NCBI RefSeq assembly: GCF_001484965.1
Contig: NZ_KQ947393.1
Span: 138,234-202,233, forward strand
Reading direction: 5' to 3'
Length of the DNA stretch: 64,000 bases
DNA from: Shouchella shacheensis
GTDB taxonomy: Bacteria > Bacillota > Bacilli > Bacillales > Bacillaceae_D
Both the position numbers and the translations under genes were made by a program. The notes under the pieces are model-generated. The model had not been told where the DNA came from. It did not search any database and saw only the letters and a list, made by a program, of their open reading frames with translations. Shown piece after piece: positions 27,312 through 35,549 of the stretch (position 1 is the first letter of the stretch; each line of letters opens with the position of its first letter).

Positions 27312-29978
27312 TTAATACCCGTAGGCTTCCAATTCATAAATCCGCACGGCTTGATCCCCACCTTGGGTCGGCTGCTGAACCGATAATCGGATATATCTCG
27401 CAGTCGTAAGCGGGATGGTATGCTCAGAGACTCCTTCCGTATTGTTATCCACAGACACTAAAGGGTCCCACTGTTCCCCATCCAAGCTCGTCTCAATGGT
27501 AAACGCTCTTGTATTAAACGCTGACGGCTCGCCTCCAGCCTCAGCATGTTTGACAACAAGGCTAGACAGGTCATACTCCTCCAACAAATCAACTTGTAGC
27601 CAGTGATCAGTTCCTATTGCACACCATTTGCTGTTGTCCGTCACTTTTCCGTCGATCGCATTCATCGGTCCTTCGCTTGCTGCACATTGCCCGCTTGCCG
27701 TCGCCTCTTTCTTTAAGGCAACATTCACGATATCCTGGGCCTCCTCCGTTATAGTGATATACCCCTCTCTTGCTAACACATCTTCCCCTTCTGTATTTTT
27801 CGCCGTCAACGTCACGGAATAGGTCCCTTCTTGCTCATAACGAATGATTGGATTTTCTTCGTCACTAAATGATGGTTCTCCACCTTCAAAGTGCCACTCA
27901 ACTTCTTCTGTTACTTCTGAGGAGCGGTTGTAAAACTCAATTTCCTCTCCAGGCTGTGCCACCGTTTTGCTGACATTAAAATCCGCATTTGGAACTGGAT
28001 ACTCCGGCCAATCAAAGCTGACCTCCAAATGATTTCGACTTCTTACAAAGTGTTCATTTACGGCTACGATTTCAAGTGTGGTCTCCATCTCTTGGTTTTC
28101 TCGTCTTAAATCAGAGATCGCATACACTTGATTCGGCGTCGCCCCCAGAAATTCTCGCTCGCCATTTGATAATTGGCGATAGATTTCATAGTGGCGGATC
28201 TCTTCATCATGCTCCCACGTCAATTCGACATCCGCATACAATCCATCCTCAAATACCGTATCGATTACTTCCGGACGAGTCGGTGCTTTTGGTGCCTGTT
28301 TTCGATCGTGTTTGTTATAGACCGCCAATTCGCCGATATTCATCTGGTAGTCTTCGATTTCAGCTTTAGAATCAAAGAATAAGGAAATCGCTACGATTTC
28401 TTTTCCTTCAAACTTGTGGAGCTTTATCCAATCCGTTCTCCAATCGCCATGACTTTTTTTCTTCACATCAAAAAACGTAAATTCTTCCGGTGCATCGGCA
28501 AAGCTCACGCCGACTTTCATATGTGTATCTTTTTCCGTTGTTTTGTAGGTGAGCGCTATTTCCGTATGCTTTTCCACAGTCAGCTTCGTTTTGTACAACT
28601 TCACATGAGTGGCATTCTCTTCTGATAACGCTCCAGAAACCTGTAAAGAACTCCCGCCATAATACGCCTCGTCCCAATCAAAATCAACGTCCAGCGGCTC
28701 CCCTTCGCTTTCTGCAATCCATCTCCATGTTGGTAAAATATCCTGTAGGCTGCGATTATTCCAAGACTGGTTCGATGTTTCAGCCCCGTCTACGGCAAAG
28801 AATGTACCGCTGCCTGTATTAAAATGGGTAGTGAAAGGCAACTCATTAACCACCGTTTTTTCTGTAAAGTAATGAGCCATTCCTTTCCATCTTTCATTTT
28901 CGTTTGTAAACCTCGGGTCTCCCTTTTCCCCAACCCAAAACTCTTCTTCTTTTTGATAGAATTCATCCATAGTAGAGGACGAGTTAAACGCCCAGTCCGG
29001 TCGGTAAATGCCGAGTGATGCAAATGGGGCGTGATCATCGGGGAATACATTTCCCCAATTCACATCTGTGCTTGTCCCACTTGCTTCCACATCAATTCCG
29101 GCATACAAATCATACGGATTCCGTTCAATCTCTACCGCTTTGTCATGAGACCTCTCCTGGCTTTCATTCGACCACCAGAAATTAAGGAACATACTGTCCG
29201 CCACTCTCGTGTCCTGATCCTGCAAAAACATTTTATTATTGTCGGTTAAGTAATTTTGCCAACGAATTTCTCCCGTCGAGATCATCGAATCATACCACAT
29301 AATATGCATACCCTCTGGTTTATGATCTTGAAGGTAGGTTAAAAAACCTTGCATTTTCTCGGCAGTTTCTACATCTCCGCCTTCTGTTTCCTGGTTGATA
29401 AACCAGCCATCAAATCCATAATACTCTGCCACTTCTAAAAGCTTATCCGCCGCAGGAAAAGAGCCGTCCTCTCGCTGGGTTAACATTTGCTCCACCCACT
29501 CTTCCTGCCCCCCATAGACCTGAGGAGGGAAAAACACATTTCCTAACATTTGCACTCCATTTCGATGTGCTGCATCCGTGACGTCTGCGCTAGGTGGTGT
29601 AATAATCCCTTCACCCGCTGATCCAGCCCAATAGACCATGAGATCAACGTATTGCCAAAAACTAAACGTATTTGCAAAAAAATCCTTCCCACCCTGGGAG
29701 GGAACGCCGCTCGTATTCTGATTTAATGCCGATAGCGCCACTAATTTGGCATCCTCTTGCTGTGTATCATTACTTGGATAAATACTATCTCTTTCGACCA
29801 ATGGAACGGTACTTCTATTAAATTCTGCATCCGGGTCCTGTTCTGGATTCCATTCTAGTAGCTCTTCCGGGTACCAGTAAGAAGATTCTGGTGTTGAAGC
29901 CATGCCTTTGTTAGGAAAAAGACTAGCTAATACAACCAAAACGAAACAGGCCACGAACAAAACTCTTTTTTTACCCAT
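27312..29978 (-). CDS. Secreted endo-beta-N-acetylglucosaminidase, GH85
   Basis: 888 residues. An export signal covers residues 1-27 (KKRVLFVACFVLVVLASL core). The GH85 barrel runs from about 75 to 420, with YWAGSAGEGIITPPSADV and the catalytic pair Asn195/Glu197 in WFINQETEG; family members cleave the chitobiose core of N-glycans by substrate assistance. After a beta-sandwich linker come a fibronectin-III-like part (~570-660), a PKD domain (~665-750) and an F5/8-type-C/CBM32 domain (~755-888, ending RLSVQQPTQGG..YELEAYGY), which should bind glycans. No sortase or SLH anchor is seen, so it is probably free in the medium. The domain order resembles Endo-BH and Endo-A. Confidence 0.93.
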   Translation of the reverse strand: MGKKRVLFVACFVLVVLASLFPNKGMASTPESSYWYPEELLEWNPEQDPDAEFNRSTVPLVERDSIYPSNDTQQEDAKLVALSALNQNTSGVPSQGGKDFFANTFSFWQYVDLMVYWAGSAGEGIITPPSADVTDAAHRNGVQMLGNVFFPPQVYGGQEEWVEQMLTQREDGSFPAADKLLEVAEYYGFDGWFINQETEGGDVETAEKMQGFLTYLQDHKPEGMHIMWYDSMISTGEIRWQNYLTDNNKMFLQDQDTRVADSMFLNFWWSNESQERSHDKAVEIERNPYDLYAGIDVEASGTSTDVNWGNVFPDDHAPFASLGIYRPDWAFNSSSTMDEFYQKEEEFWVGEKGDPRFTNENERWKGMAHYFTEKTVVNELPFTTHFNTGSGTFFAVDGAETSNQSWNNRSLQDILPTWRWIAESEGEPLDVDFDWDEAYYGGSSLQVSGALSEENATHVKLYKTKLTVEKHTEIALTYKTTEKDTHMKVGVSFADAPEEFTFFDVKKKSHGDWRTDWIKLHKFEGKEIVAISLFFDSKAEIEDYQMNIGELAVYNKHDRKQAPKAPTRPEVIDTVFEDGLYADVELTWEHDEEIRHYEIYRQLSNGEREFLGATPNQVYAISDLRRENQEMETTLEIVAVNEHFVRSRNHLEVSFDWPEYPVPNADFNVSKTVAQPGEEIEFYNRSSEVTEEVEWHFEGGEPSFSDEENPIIRYEQEGTYSVTLTAKNTEGEDVLAREGYITITEEAQDIVNVALKKEATASGQCAASEGPMNAIDGKVTDNSKWCAIGTDHWLQVDLLEEYDLSSLVVKHAEAGGEPSAFNTRAFTIETSLDGEQWDPLVSVDNNTEGVSEHTIPLTTARYIRLSVQQPTQGGDQAVRIYELEAYGY

Positions 29979-30044
29979 GATTCACACCCTCACTTTCAAT
30001 TTTTAGGTAAAAACTAACACCACCGATGACGACTCTATTTTTTC

Positions 30045-30053
30045 ACCTCCTTA
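30045..30053 (-). promoter_or_regulatory. Orphan Shine-Dalgarno in the GH85 leader
   Basis: Minus-strand AAGGAGGTG is followed only by GTG AAA AAA TAG, and the true start lies some 65 bases further on with its own site (GAGGGTG). Such sites can stabilise mRNA 5' ends in Bacillus. Confidence 0.35.
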
Positions 30054-30072
30054 ACCAGCGTAAAATCATAGA

Positions 30073-30086
30073 TTTAAACGCTTTCA
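30073..30086. promoter_or_regulatory. cre-like site before GH85
   Basis: Minus-strand TGAAAGCGTTTAAA matches 13 of 14 cre consensus positions. It lies about 95 bases before the GH85 start and 20 bases before the orphan ribosome site. Confidence 0.55.
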
Positions 30087-30382
30087 TAACTGATTTGCTC
30101 TAAAAAACTAGCAGAAATGAGCACCCCTATTCACCTTATTTAAGAACACTTAGCCAGTCAATTAGCAACGCGGAAGTTATAAGAAAATTACACAAAAAAT
30201 AAGGTTATTCCATCGAAGGAAATGTATGGAGTCTGAGTTAAGGGGTTATTTCCAGGAGATTTATTTGTGAATCCAAATACAAAGGTGGATGTATAGGCCC
30301 GCTGATCACTTTCGCAATTAATTTAATTGGATAAAATTTTATCACAGAGTATCCTTTTTGTTTACTAAAAACAACAATAGTA

Positions 30383-30434
30383 AAAACAAAAATAAGCGTG
30401 ACCTTCACCAAATTATTGGCGAAGGCCACGCTTT
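30383..30434 (-). terminator. Terminator after the lipoprotein gene
   Basis: AAGCGTGGCCTTCGCC and GGTGAAGGTCACGCTT pair almost perfectly around a short loop, followed on the minus strand by ATTTTTGTTTTT. It ends the ABC operon, so GH85 is transcribed separately. Confidence 0.85.
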
Positions 30435-30511
30435 TATCCCACCGGGGTTGTGTCCCAGCCTCATCCTGAAATTCTGAAAAAGTACTTTGAGAAATTTCCT
30501 TCCTCTCCCTA

Positions 30512-31960
30512 TTATTCCTTGACTTCCTCCACCCACTCGTCATACTGCCTCTGCGCTTCATCGATGACCGTTTGCAGCCCGGCTGCTTCAAAGCGTTCCG
30601 TGGCTAGGGGCAGGTATTCTTCAGGGTCAACACTGCCAGTGTAAATCGCTGGCATAAATTCGCTTGAGACGTTGGAGATATTAGCAATTTCTGTCCGTAC
30701 AGGTGTCGGATCAAAGTGGAAGCCTAGAATTGGGCCAGGTTCAGCGCTCTCATTAAATTCTTCAAAAGCTTCCCATTTGTCGGCGGGCTCATTTTCAAAG
30801 AGATCAAGAATGAAATGATTGCCCAGGGCGTATGTCGGCATGCTGTATCGTTCAACGCGTGCCGGCTGATCTTCAATTGTTCCATCATCCAGACGCTCGA
30901 AGTGCTCCCCTTCAATCCCGTAGTTGACAAGGTTGCGAACATATTCATCCGTGTTCAATAGATTCAAGAATTCCATCGCCTTCTCCGGGTGCTCAGAGGT
31001 GCTCGAAATTACTTGAAGAGAGCCTGTTACCGAATCATTGTTGATCACTGGATCATGCAACGGCTGCACTTCGACTGGATATCCTGCCTCGCGTTCCCAG
31101 TTCAGTTCCGCATAGGGGTTGTATTGCTCAAGTCTCACAAACCAATTCTCCACATTTAACGGATAGGGATCGTTGGAACTAGCAGCATCTGAAGGGATGT
31201 ACCCTGCTTGATAGTACTCCCTCATCGTTTTGTATGTTTCCATTGCTTCATCCGTTTCTAAAAAATTAACGACCGTATCGGTATCTCCCGTAAATGGAAA
31301 TGCTACCGGAGTTTCATCGCCAATCACGTAGTCAAACGGCAAAATTGGTTTGATCGGTGTCAGCGGTGTGACGTTCGGCTCGTTTTCATGAACCGTTTCT
31401 AGCAATGGCTCCAGGTCCTCAAGCGATTCAACATTTTCGGTATCAAGGTCGTACTTCTCTACTAGGTTGCCGTTAAAGACGAAGACCCATTGCTGGCCAA
31501 CTTCCTTGTTCGCGGGGACCCCGTATAAACGCCCATCGATGCTTGCCCCTTCAACCAGGGCTGGATCAAGCACTTCTTTTAACTCGCTACCCTCTTCGTC
31601 AAGCATATCCGTGATGTCTGCGTACGCTCCTCTTTGGGCATTTAGCGTATACGTATCACCAGCGGCAAAGGCAATGTCGTAATTTTCGCCTGAGGAAGTG
31701 ATAATCTGCATCCGTTCTTCATAATCCCCCCAGTCTACTTGTGTCATGTTAATGTTAACCCCGATTTCCTCTTCGGTGTATTCATTTAGTTCCGCCATCA
31801 CTTTGTCAAGATCTGGCTGAGGGGTACCAATCATGTACCACTGGAGATTGACCACTTCATCGCTGCCTTCTTGCTGGCTCGTATCCTCACTGCCTCCGCA
31901 GGCCACAAGCGTCGCTAAACTGACAGATGCTAATCCACATCCAACTAATTTTTTATACAC
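30512..31960 (-). CDS. ABC transporter substrate-binding lipoprotein (LplA-like)
   Basis: 482 residues. The signal sequence MYKKLVGCGLASVSLATLVACG ends in lipobox LVAC with Cys21. The rest resembles LplA/YtcQ-type binding proteins, which take large oligosaccharides: LQWYMIGTPQPDLDKVMAELNEYTEEEIGVNINM-type opening, the GENYDIAFAAGDTY strand and the DUF3502-like C-terminus (EEYLPLATERFEAAGLQTVIDEAQRQYDEW). It is the last gene of the importer operon. With GH85 and two mannosidases around it, high-mannose glycan with one GlcNAc is the likely cargo. Confidence 0.88.
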   Translation of the reverse strand: MYKKLVGCGLASVSLATLVACGGSEDTSQQEGSDEVVNLQWYMIGTPQPDLDKVMAELNEYTEEEIGVNINMTQVDWGDYEERMQIITSSGENYDIAFAAGDTYTLNAQRGAYADITDMLDEEGSELKEVLDPALVEGASIDGRLYGVPANKEVGQQWVFVFNGNLVEKYDLDTENVESLEDLEPLLETVHENEPNVTPLTPIKPILPFDYVIGDETPVAFPFTGDTDTVVNFLETDEAMETYKTMREYYQAGYIPSDAASSNDPYPLNVENWFVRLEQYNPYAELNWEREAGYPVEVQPLHDPVINNDSVTGSLQVISSTSEHPEKAMEFLNLLNTDEYVRNLVNYGIEGEHFERLDDGTIEDQPARVERYSMPTYALGNHFILDLFENEPADKWEAFEEFNESAEPGPILGFHFDPTPVRTEIANISNVSSEFMPAIYTGSVDPEEYLPLATERFEAAGLQTVIDEAQRQYDEWVEEVKE

Positions 31961-32001
31961 TTTCCCATCCCCCTTTTAAATGTTCATACCCTTGCTAGCG
32001 A

Positions 32002-32958
32002 TTACTCTTTGACGCCCCCTATAGTTAAACCGCTAATGAAATACTTCTGAAAGAACGGATACGTCACGGCGATTGGCAACGTAGCAATCACGACCATCGC
32101 CATCTTTGCGGCATCTTGTGGAATCGTTGAATAAATTTCCTGTGCCGCGGCCCCTAGCTGCGTGTTTTGTCGCATGAATTCTATATTGTTCTCAATCCTC
32201 ATTAACAGGGACTGAAGCGGAACAAGATTGGGATCATCGATAAAGAGCAGCGCATTGAACCAGTCATTCCAGTACCCAAGTGTTGTAAAAAGCGCAATCG
32301 TGGCAATCCCAGGAACAGCAAGCGGGCAAACGATTTGCAAGAAGATCCGCCACTCACTCGCTCCGTCTATACGTGCTGATTCTAGAATCGATTCAGGCAC
32401 AGAGCGCATGAAGAATGTGCGCATGATAATGATGTAGAATGCATTCATCGCCAGTGGCAATATCAGTGCCCAAATCGTGTTGCGCAACCCAAGGACTTGA
32501 GACATCACGATGTACAGAGGAACCATACCAGCGCCAAAGAGCATCGTGAAAAAAGCAAAAAAGTTGAAGAACTTCCGGTAACGAAACTGCGGACGAGAGA
32601 TCGCGTACGAATATAGGGCGATCATGCTGACACTGATGACGGTGCCAAGTACCGTTACAAGAATGGTAATACCGTACGATTGCAAAAGCTGATCGCGCAT
32701 GTTCCACAAATAAGAATACGCATCTAAGGACCATTGATCTGGAATGATTTGAAACCCGTCACGCACGAGCGCTTCTTCCGATGTGAAAGAAATAATAATC
32801 ACATAGAGAAACGGAAACACACAGACAAAGGCGGAGAAACCCAGTAGAAAGCTCATCCCCACGTTTGTCTTTTTTCCAAACGTGTGGGGATTGACACTTT
32901 TCCGTCTTTTACGTTTTCTCTTATCGGTTGCAGGCGTCTGGTTTTCTTCTAGTTGCAC
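32002..32958 (-). CDS. ABC transporter permease (LplC/YtcP-like)
   Basis: 318 residues; a basic tail (KRKRRKSVNPHTFGKK) precedes six membrane helices. The EAA loop is ESILESARIDGASEWRIFLQIVCPLAVP. The C-terminus FQKYFISGLTIGGVKE is a hallmark of the LplC group. It pairs with the 32994-33923 protein and lies 41 bases before the lipoprotein gene. No ATPase gene is present in the operon. Confidence 0.9.
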   Translation of the reverse strand: MQLEENQTPATDKRKRKRRKSVNPHTFGKKTNVGMSFLLGFSAFVCVFPFLYVIIISFTSEEALVRDGFQIIPDQWSLDAYSYLWNMRDQLLQSYGITILVTVLGTVISVSMIALYSYAISRPQFRYRKFFNFFAFFTMLFGAGMVPLYIVMSQVLGLRNTIWALILPLAMNAFYIIIMRTFFMRSVPESILESARIDGASEWRIFLQIVCPLAVPGIATIALFTTLGYWNDWFNALLFIDDPNLVPLQSLLMRIENNIEFMRQNTQLGAAAQEIYSTIPQDAAKMAMVVIATLPIAVTYPFFQKYFISGLTIGGVKE

Positions 32959-32993
32959 ATCTATCCCCTCCTCCCATTTGCCATCTTTCTATC

Positions 32994-33923
32994 CTAGAAA
33001 AGCGCATAATCAGGATCAATTTTCCCCGCGATATAATTCGTTATCAATACGAGAATCAGACCGACGAACGATTGGTACAGACCGGCAGCTGTCGTCATGC
33101 TGATATCCCCTAGTTGCATTAACCCTCTGTACACGTACGTATCAATAACGTTGGTTACAGAGTAGAGTGTACCCGAATCCCTGGGAACCTGATAGAACAG
33201 TCCAAAATCTGCGTTAAAAATATTCCCGATGTCCAGAATCGTTAGAATCACAATCAACGGCATGAGTGCTGGCAGGGTAACGTGACGAATCTGTTGCCAT
33301 TTGCTCGCCCCATCAATCATGGCTGCCTCGTAGTAATCACGGTTAATTCCGGCGATCGCCGCTATATAGACGATGCTCGCAAAGCCGACACCTTTCCAGA
33401 AATTGGTGAATGTCAAGATGAAGGGCCAGTATTTTGGCTCGTTGTACCAAGAGATCGCCTCGACGCCAAACCAGTCAAGGACATTGTTCGCTAACCCTCT
33501 GTCTACACTTAAAAAAGTAAAAACAAAGTAGCTTACGACCACCCATGATAGAAAGTGAGGAAACAGCATACCGGTTTGATAAATCTTTGCAAGTTTTCGA
33601 TTGACAAGTTGGCTAATCAAGATCGCCAGTGTGACAGCTAGGACTAGTCCACCGACAATGAAAATGAGATTGTAAAGAATCGTGTTACGTGTGATCACCC
33701 AGGCATCGTTGGTCGAAAATAGAAAGCGAAAATTTTCGAAACCCACCCAATCACTGTTCACAACACTTGCAATAAATCCACCTGGATCAAAGCGATAATC
33801 TTTAAAGGCGAGAATGTTTCCTGCCATCGGCAAGTAGGCAAGCACAAGAAACCATATGGTTCCTGGCAAGACCATGATCAGCCATGTTCGATTCTGATAG
33901 AGATTTGATAAAAACGTCTTCAT
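32994..33923 (-). CDS. ABC transporter permease (LplB-like)
   Basis: 309 residues with six membrane helices. LplB-type marks are the N-terminal NRTWLIMVLPGTIWFLVLAYLPM, the EAA loop YYEAAMIDGASKWQQIRHVTLPAL and the C-terminal QSFVGLILVLITNYIAGKIDPDYALF. First gene of the three-gene importer, directly downstream of the two-component system. The ribosome site is AAAGGGGAGGGGGA. Confidence 0.9.
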   Translation of the reverse strand: MKTFLSNLYQNRTWLIMVLPGTIWFLVLAYLPMAGNILAFKDYRFDPGGFIASVVNSDWVGFENFRFLFSTNDAWVITRNTILYNLIFIVGGLVLAVTLAILISQLVNRKLAKIYQTGMLFPHFLSWVVVSYFVFTFLSVDRGLANNVLDWFGVEAISWYNEPKYWPFILTFTNFWKGVGFASIVYIAAIAGINRDYYEAAMIDGASKWQQIRHVTLPALMPLIVILTILDIGNIFNADFGLFYQVPRDSGTLYSVTNVIDTYVYRGLMQLGDISMTTAAGLYQSFVGLILVLITNYIAGKIDPDYALF

Positions 33924-33956
33924 TTAGGATGTAATCCCCCTCCCCTTTCACAACGT

Positions 33957-33970
33957 TGAAAACCCTTACA
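33957..33970. promoter_or_regulatory. Degenerate cre-like site before the importer operon
   Basis: Minus-strand TGTAAGGGTTTTCA matches 13 of 14 cre positions, but the miss is in the central CG, which CcpA needs. It lies just before the ribosome site, as in other sugar genes here. Confidence 0.3.
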
Positions 33971-34031
33971 TAAAGTGTACCAATAAAGGCTGAGGCGATA
34001 AACTTGACAATCTTTAGATTCGTTGAACTAA

Positions 34032-35549
34032 CTAATGGTCTTTGGCATTTGACAGTTTCGTAATCGTACGGTATTCATTTGGTGTGATGCCCATCTGCTT
34101 TTTAAATTGCTTGTAGAAGTACGTCGCGTCGGAGTACCCAACCTTCTTGCCAATCGCCCCTGCCTTTTCATTGGTCGTAAGAAGAAGGCGCTTTGCTTGA
34201 TCTAGGCGCAGTCGGTTTACATAATCAGAAAATGACACCCCTACTTCTTTTTGAAACAGCTGCCCTAAGTAAATCGCATTCATATAGAACGTCTGCCCTA
34301 GAACTTTGAGCGATAAGTCATTCATATACTCTCGCTCAATATAGGCAAGAACGTCATTAATGAGGGTGTTTTTTACCTCTTGCTTGCTTGAAAGCTGAAG
34401 AATCGTATTTTCAATAAGAAGCTCGAGCTCTGTCCATAGATCCTCAACGGTTGGAGCAGCAAGTAAATCATCCATAATGATCGGGTAATGAGGGTCTTGC
34501 TCTCTTGATGTCATTTTCGTTAGAGCAATCGCCGCCTCCATCGCCATGCTTTTGAAAGCTGTCTCATCTTTCGCTCTAGTGACGATGGCTCCCTTTAACC
34601 AGAGAATAGCTTCCTCCCTCTTCCCCTCATGGACAATCTTTAGAAACGGCTCCAATTTGAGAAGCAGCGACTTTCCACTTTCCCGTTGCTTCTTTTCTGC
34701 TTCCTTCTTATCAATCACATGCGTTTCATTGAAAAAAAGATACTGATCTCGGTACGCCGTGGCAACCTTCAAATCGTATTGCAGATCCTCTTTAGAAAGG
34801 CAGTCGCTACTGATAAACAATACATAAGACTGCTTGATTCGCTCCGCAATCAATGATTGAATGTTCGAGAGGAACGCCTTCTCTTCTTCCCCCGGCTTGT
34901 ACAAGAGCAGAAGGTCTTGTTCTGGGGTGATGATGCAGTGAAGCTTCCGCCCCAGCCCCTCCTGCTCAAGCTGCTGCTGCAGCTCGAGCAGAACACCGTT
35001 TGGGAGACTGTTCGCATTTACGAATGACAGCAGCGCCAGGCACTCCCTTCCTTCGGGTACTAACGCCTCAGACAGTGCCATTCGGTCGAGAAATTCTGTT
35101 TTTTCAATACGATCATGGAGCCAACGCCAGATCGTATTGTCTCTTAAGATGTATTGATTTGCCTGCTGTTGATGAATGGCTTGTACTTTTTCTCTCACTT
35201 GCTCGATGCTTTCAATAAGCTCCTGTTCATTCACCGGTTTTAATAAGTAGTTTTCAATCCCGAGTACAAGCCCTTGCCTAACATAGGAGAAGTCCTGATA
35301 GCCGGAAAGGACGAGAAATCGCGTCCGCGGCTGTACCTCCTGCCACCCCTCAATCAGTGCAAGCCCTCCTTTCTGGGGCATGCGAATATCCGTAATGATG
35401 AGATCGCACGGGTCGTCGCTGTATCGCCTTAAAGCTTCGTCGCCGTTACTGGCCGTCCCGATCAGTTCACACCCAAGCGCCTTCCAATCAATAATTGCTT
35501 GCAGCCCTTGCAAAATAATCGGTTCATCGTCAACTAGCAGTACTCGCAT
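34032..35549 (-). CDS. YesN-type response regulator (receiver plus AraC HTH)
   Basis: 505 residues from ATG 35547-35549 behind GGGAGGG. The receiver domain (1-~120) has the acidic pair in LLVDDEPI, phosphoacceptor Asp54 in LIITDIRMPQKGG and the conserved Lys in NYLLKPVNE. The C-terminal ~100 residues are an AraC-type double helix-turn-helix (YMNAIYLGQLFQKEVGVSF and GKKVGYSDATYFYKQFKKQMGITP). The start overlaps the kinase gene by 20 bases. It should activate the importer and perhaps the glycosidase genes when its partner senses the glycan. Confidence 0.92.
   Translation of the reverse strand: MRVLLVDDEPIILQGLQAIIDWKALGCELIGTASNGDEALRRYSDDPCDLIITDIRMPQKGGLALIEGWQEVQPRTRFLVLSGYQDFSYVRQGLVLGIENYLLKPVNEQELIESIEQVREKVQAIHQQQANQYILRDNTIWRWLHDRIEKTEFLDRMALSEALVPEGRECLALLSFVNANSLPNGVLLELQQQLEQEGLGRKLHCIITPEQDLLLLYKPGEEEKAFLSNIQSLIAERIKQSYVLFISSDCLSKEDLQYDLKVATAYRDQYLFFNETHVIDKKEAEKKQRESGKSLLLKLEPFLKIVHEGKREEAILWLKGAIVTRAKDETAFKSMAMEAAIALTKMTSREQDPHYPIIMDDLLAAPTVEDLWTELELLIENTILQLSSKQEVKNTLINDVLAYIEREYMNDLSLKVLGQTFYMNAIYLGQLFQKEVGVSFSDYVNRLRLDQAKRLLLTTNEKAGAIGKKVGYSDATYFYKQFKKQMGITPNEYRTITKLSNAKDH

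Larger units (their letters stand above)
29979..30511. other. Intergenic region between GH85 and lipoprotein genes
   Basis: About 530 bases. It contains a terminator (30383-30434), a cre-like site (30073-30086) and an orphan Shine-Dalgarno (30045-30053). No ORF that I would defend. Confidence 0.5.

Noticed and set aside
27179-27361. 60-codon minus-strand ORF past the GH85 end
   Set aside because: Overlaps the GH85 C-terminus, low-complexity sequence, no ribosome site.
30238-30591. 117-codon minus-strand ORF after the lipoprotein gene
   Set aside because: Overlaps the lipoprotein end and runs through its terminator hairpin; not protein-like.
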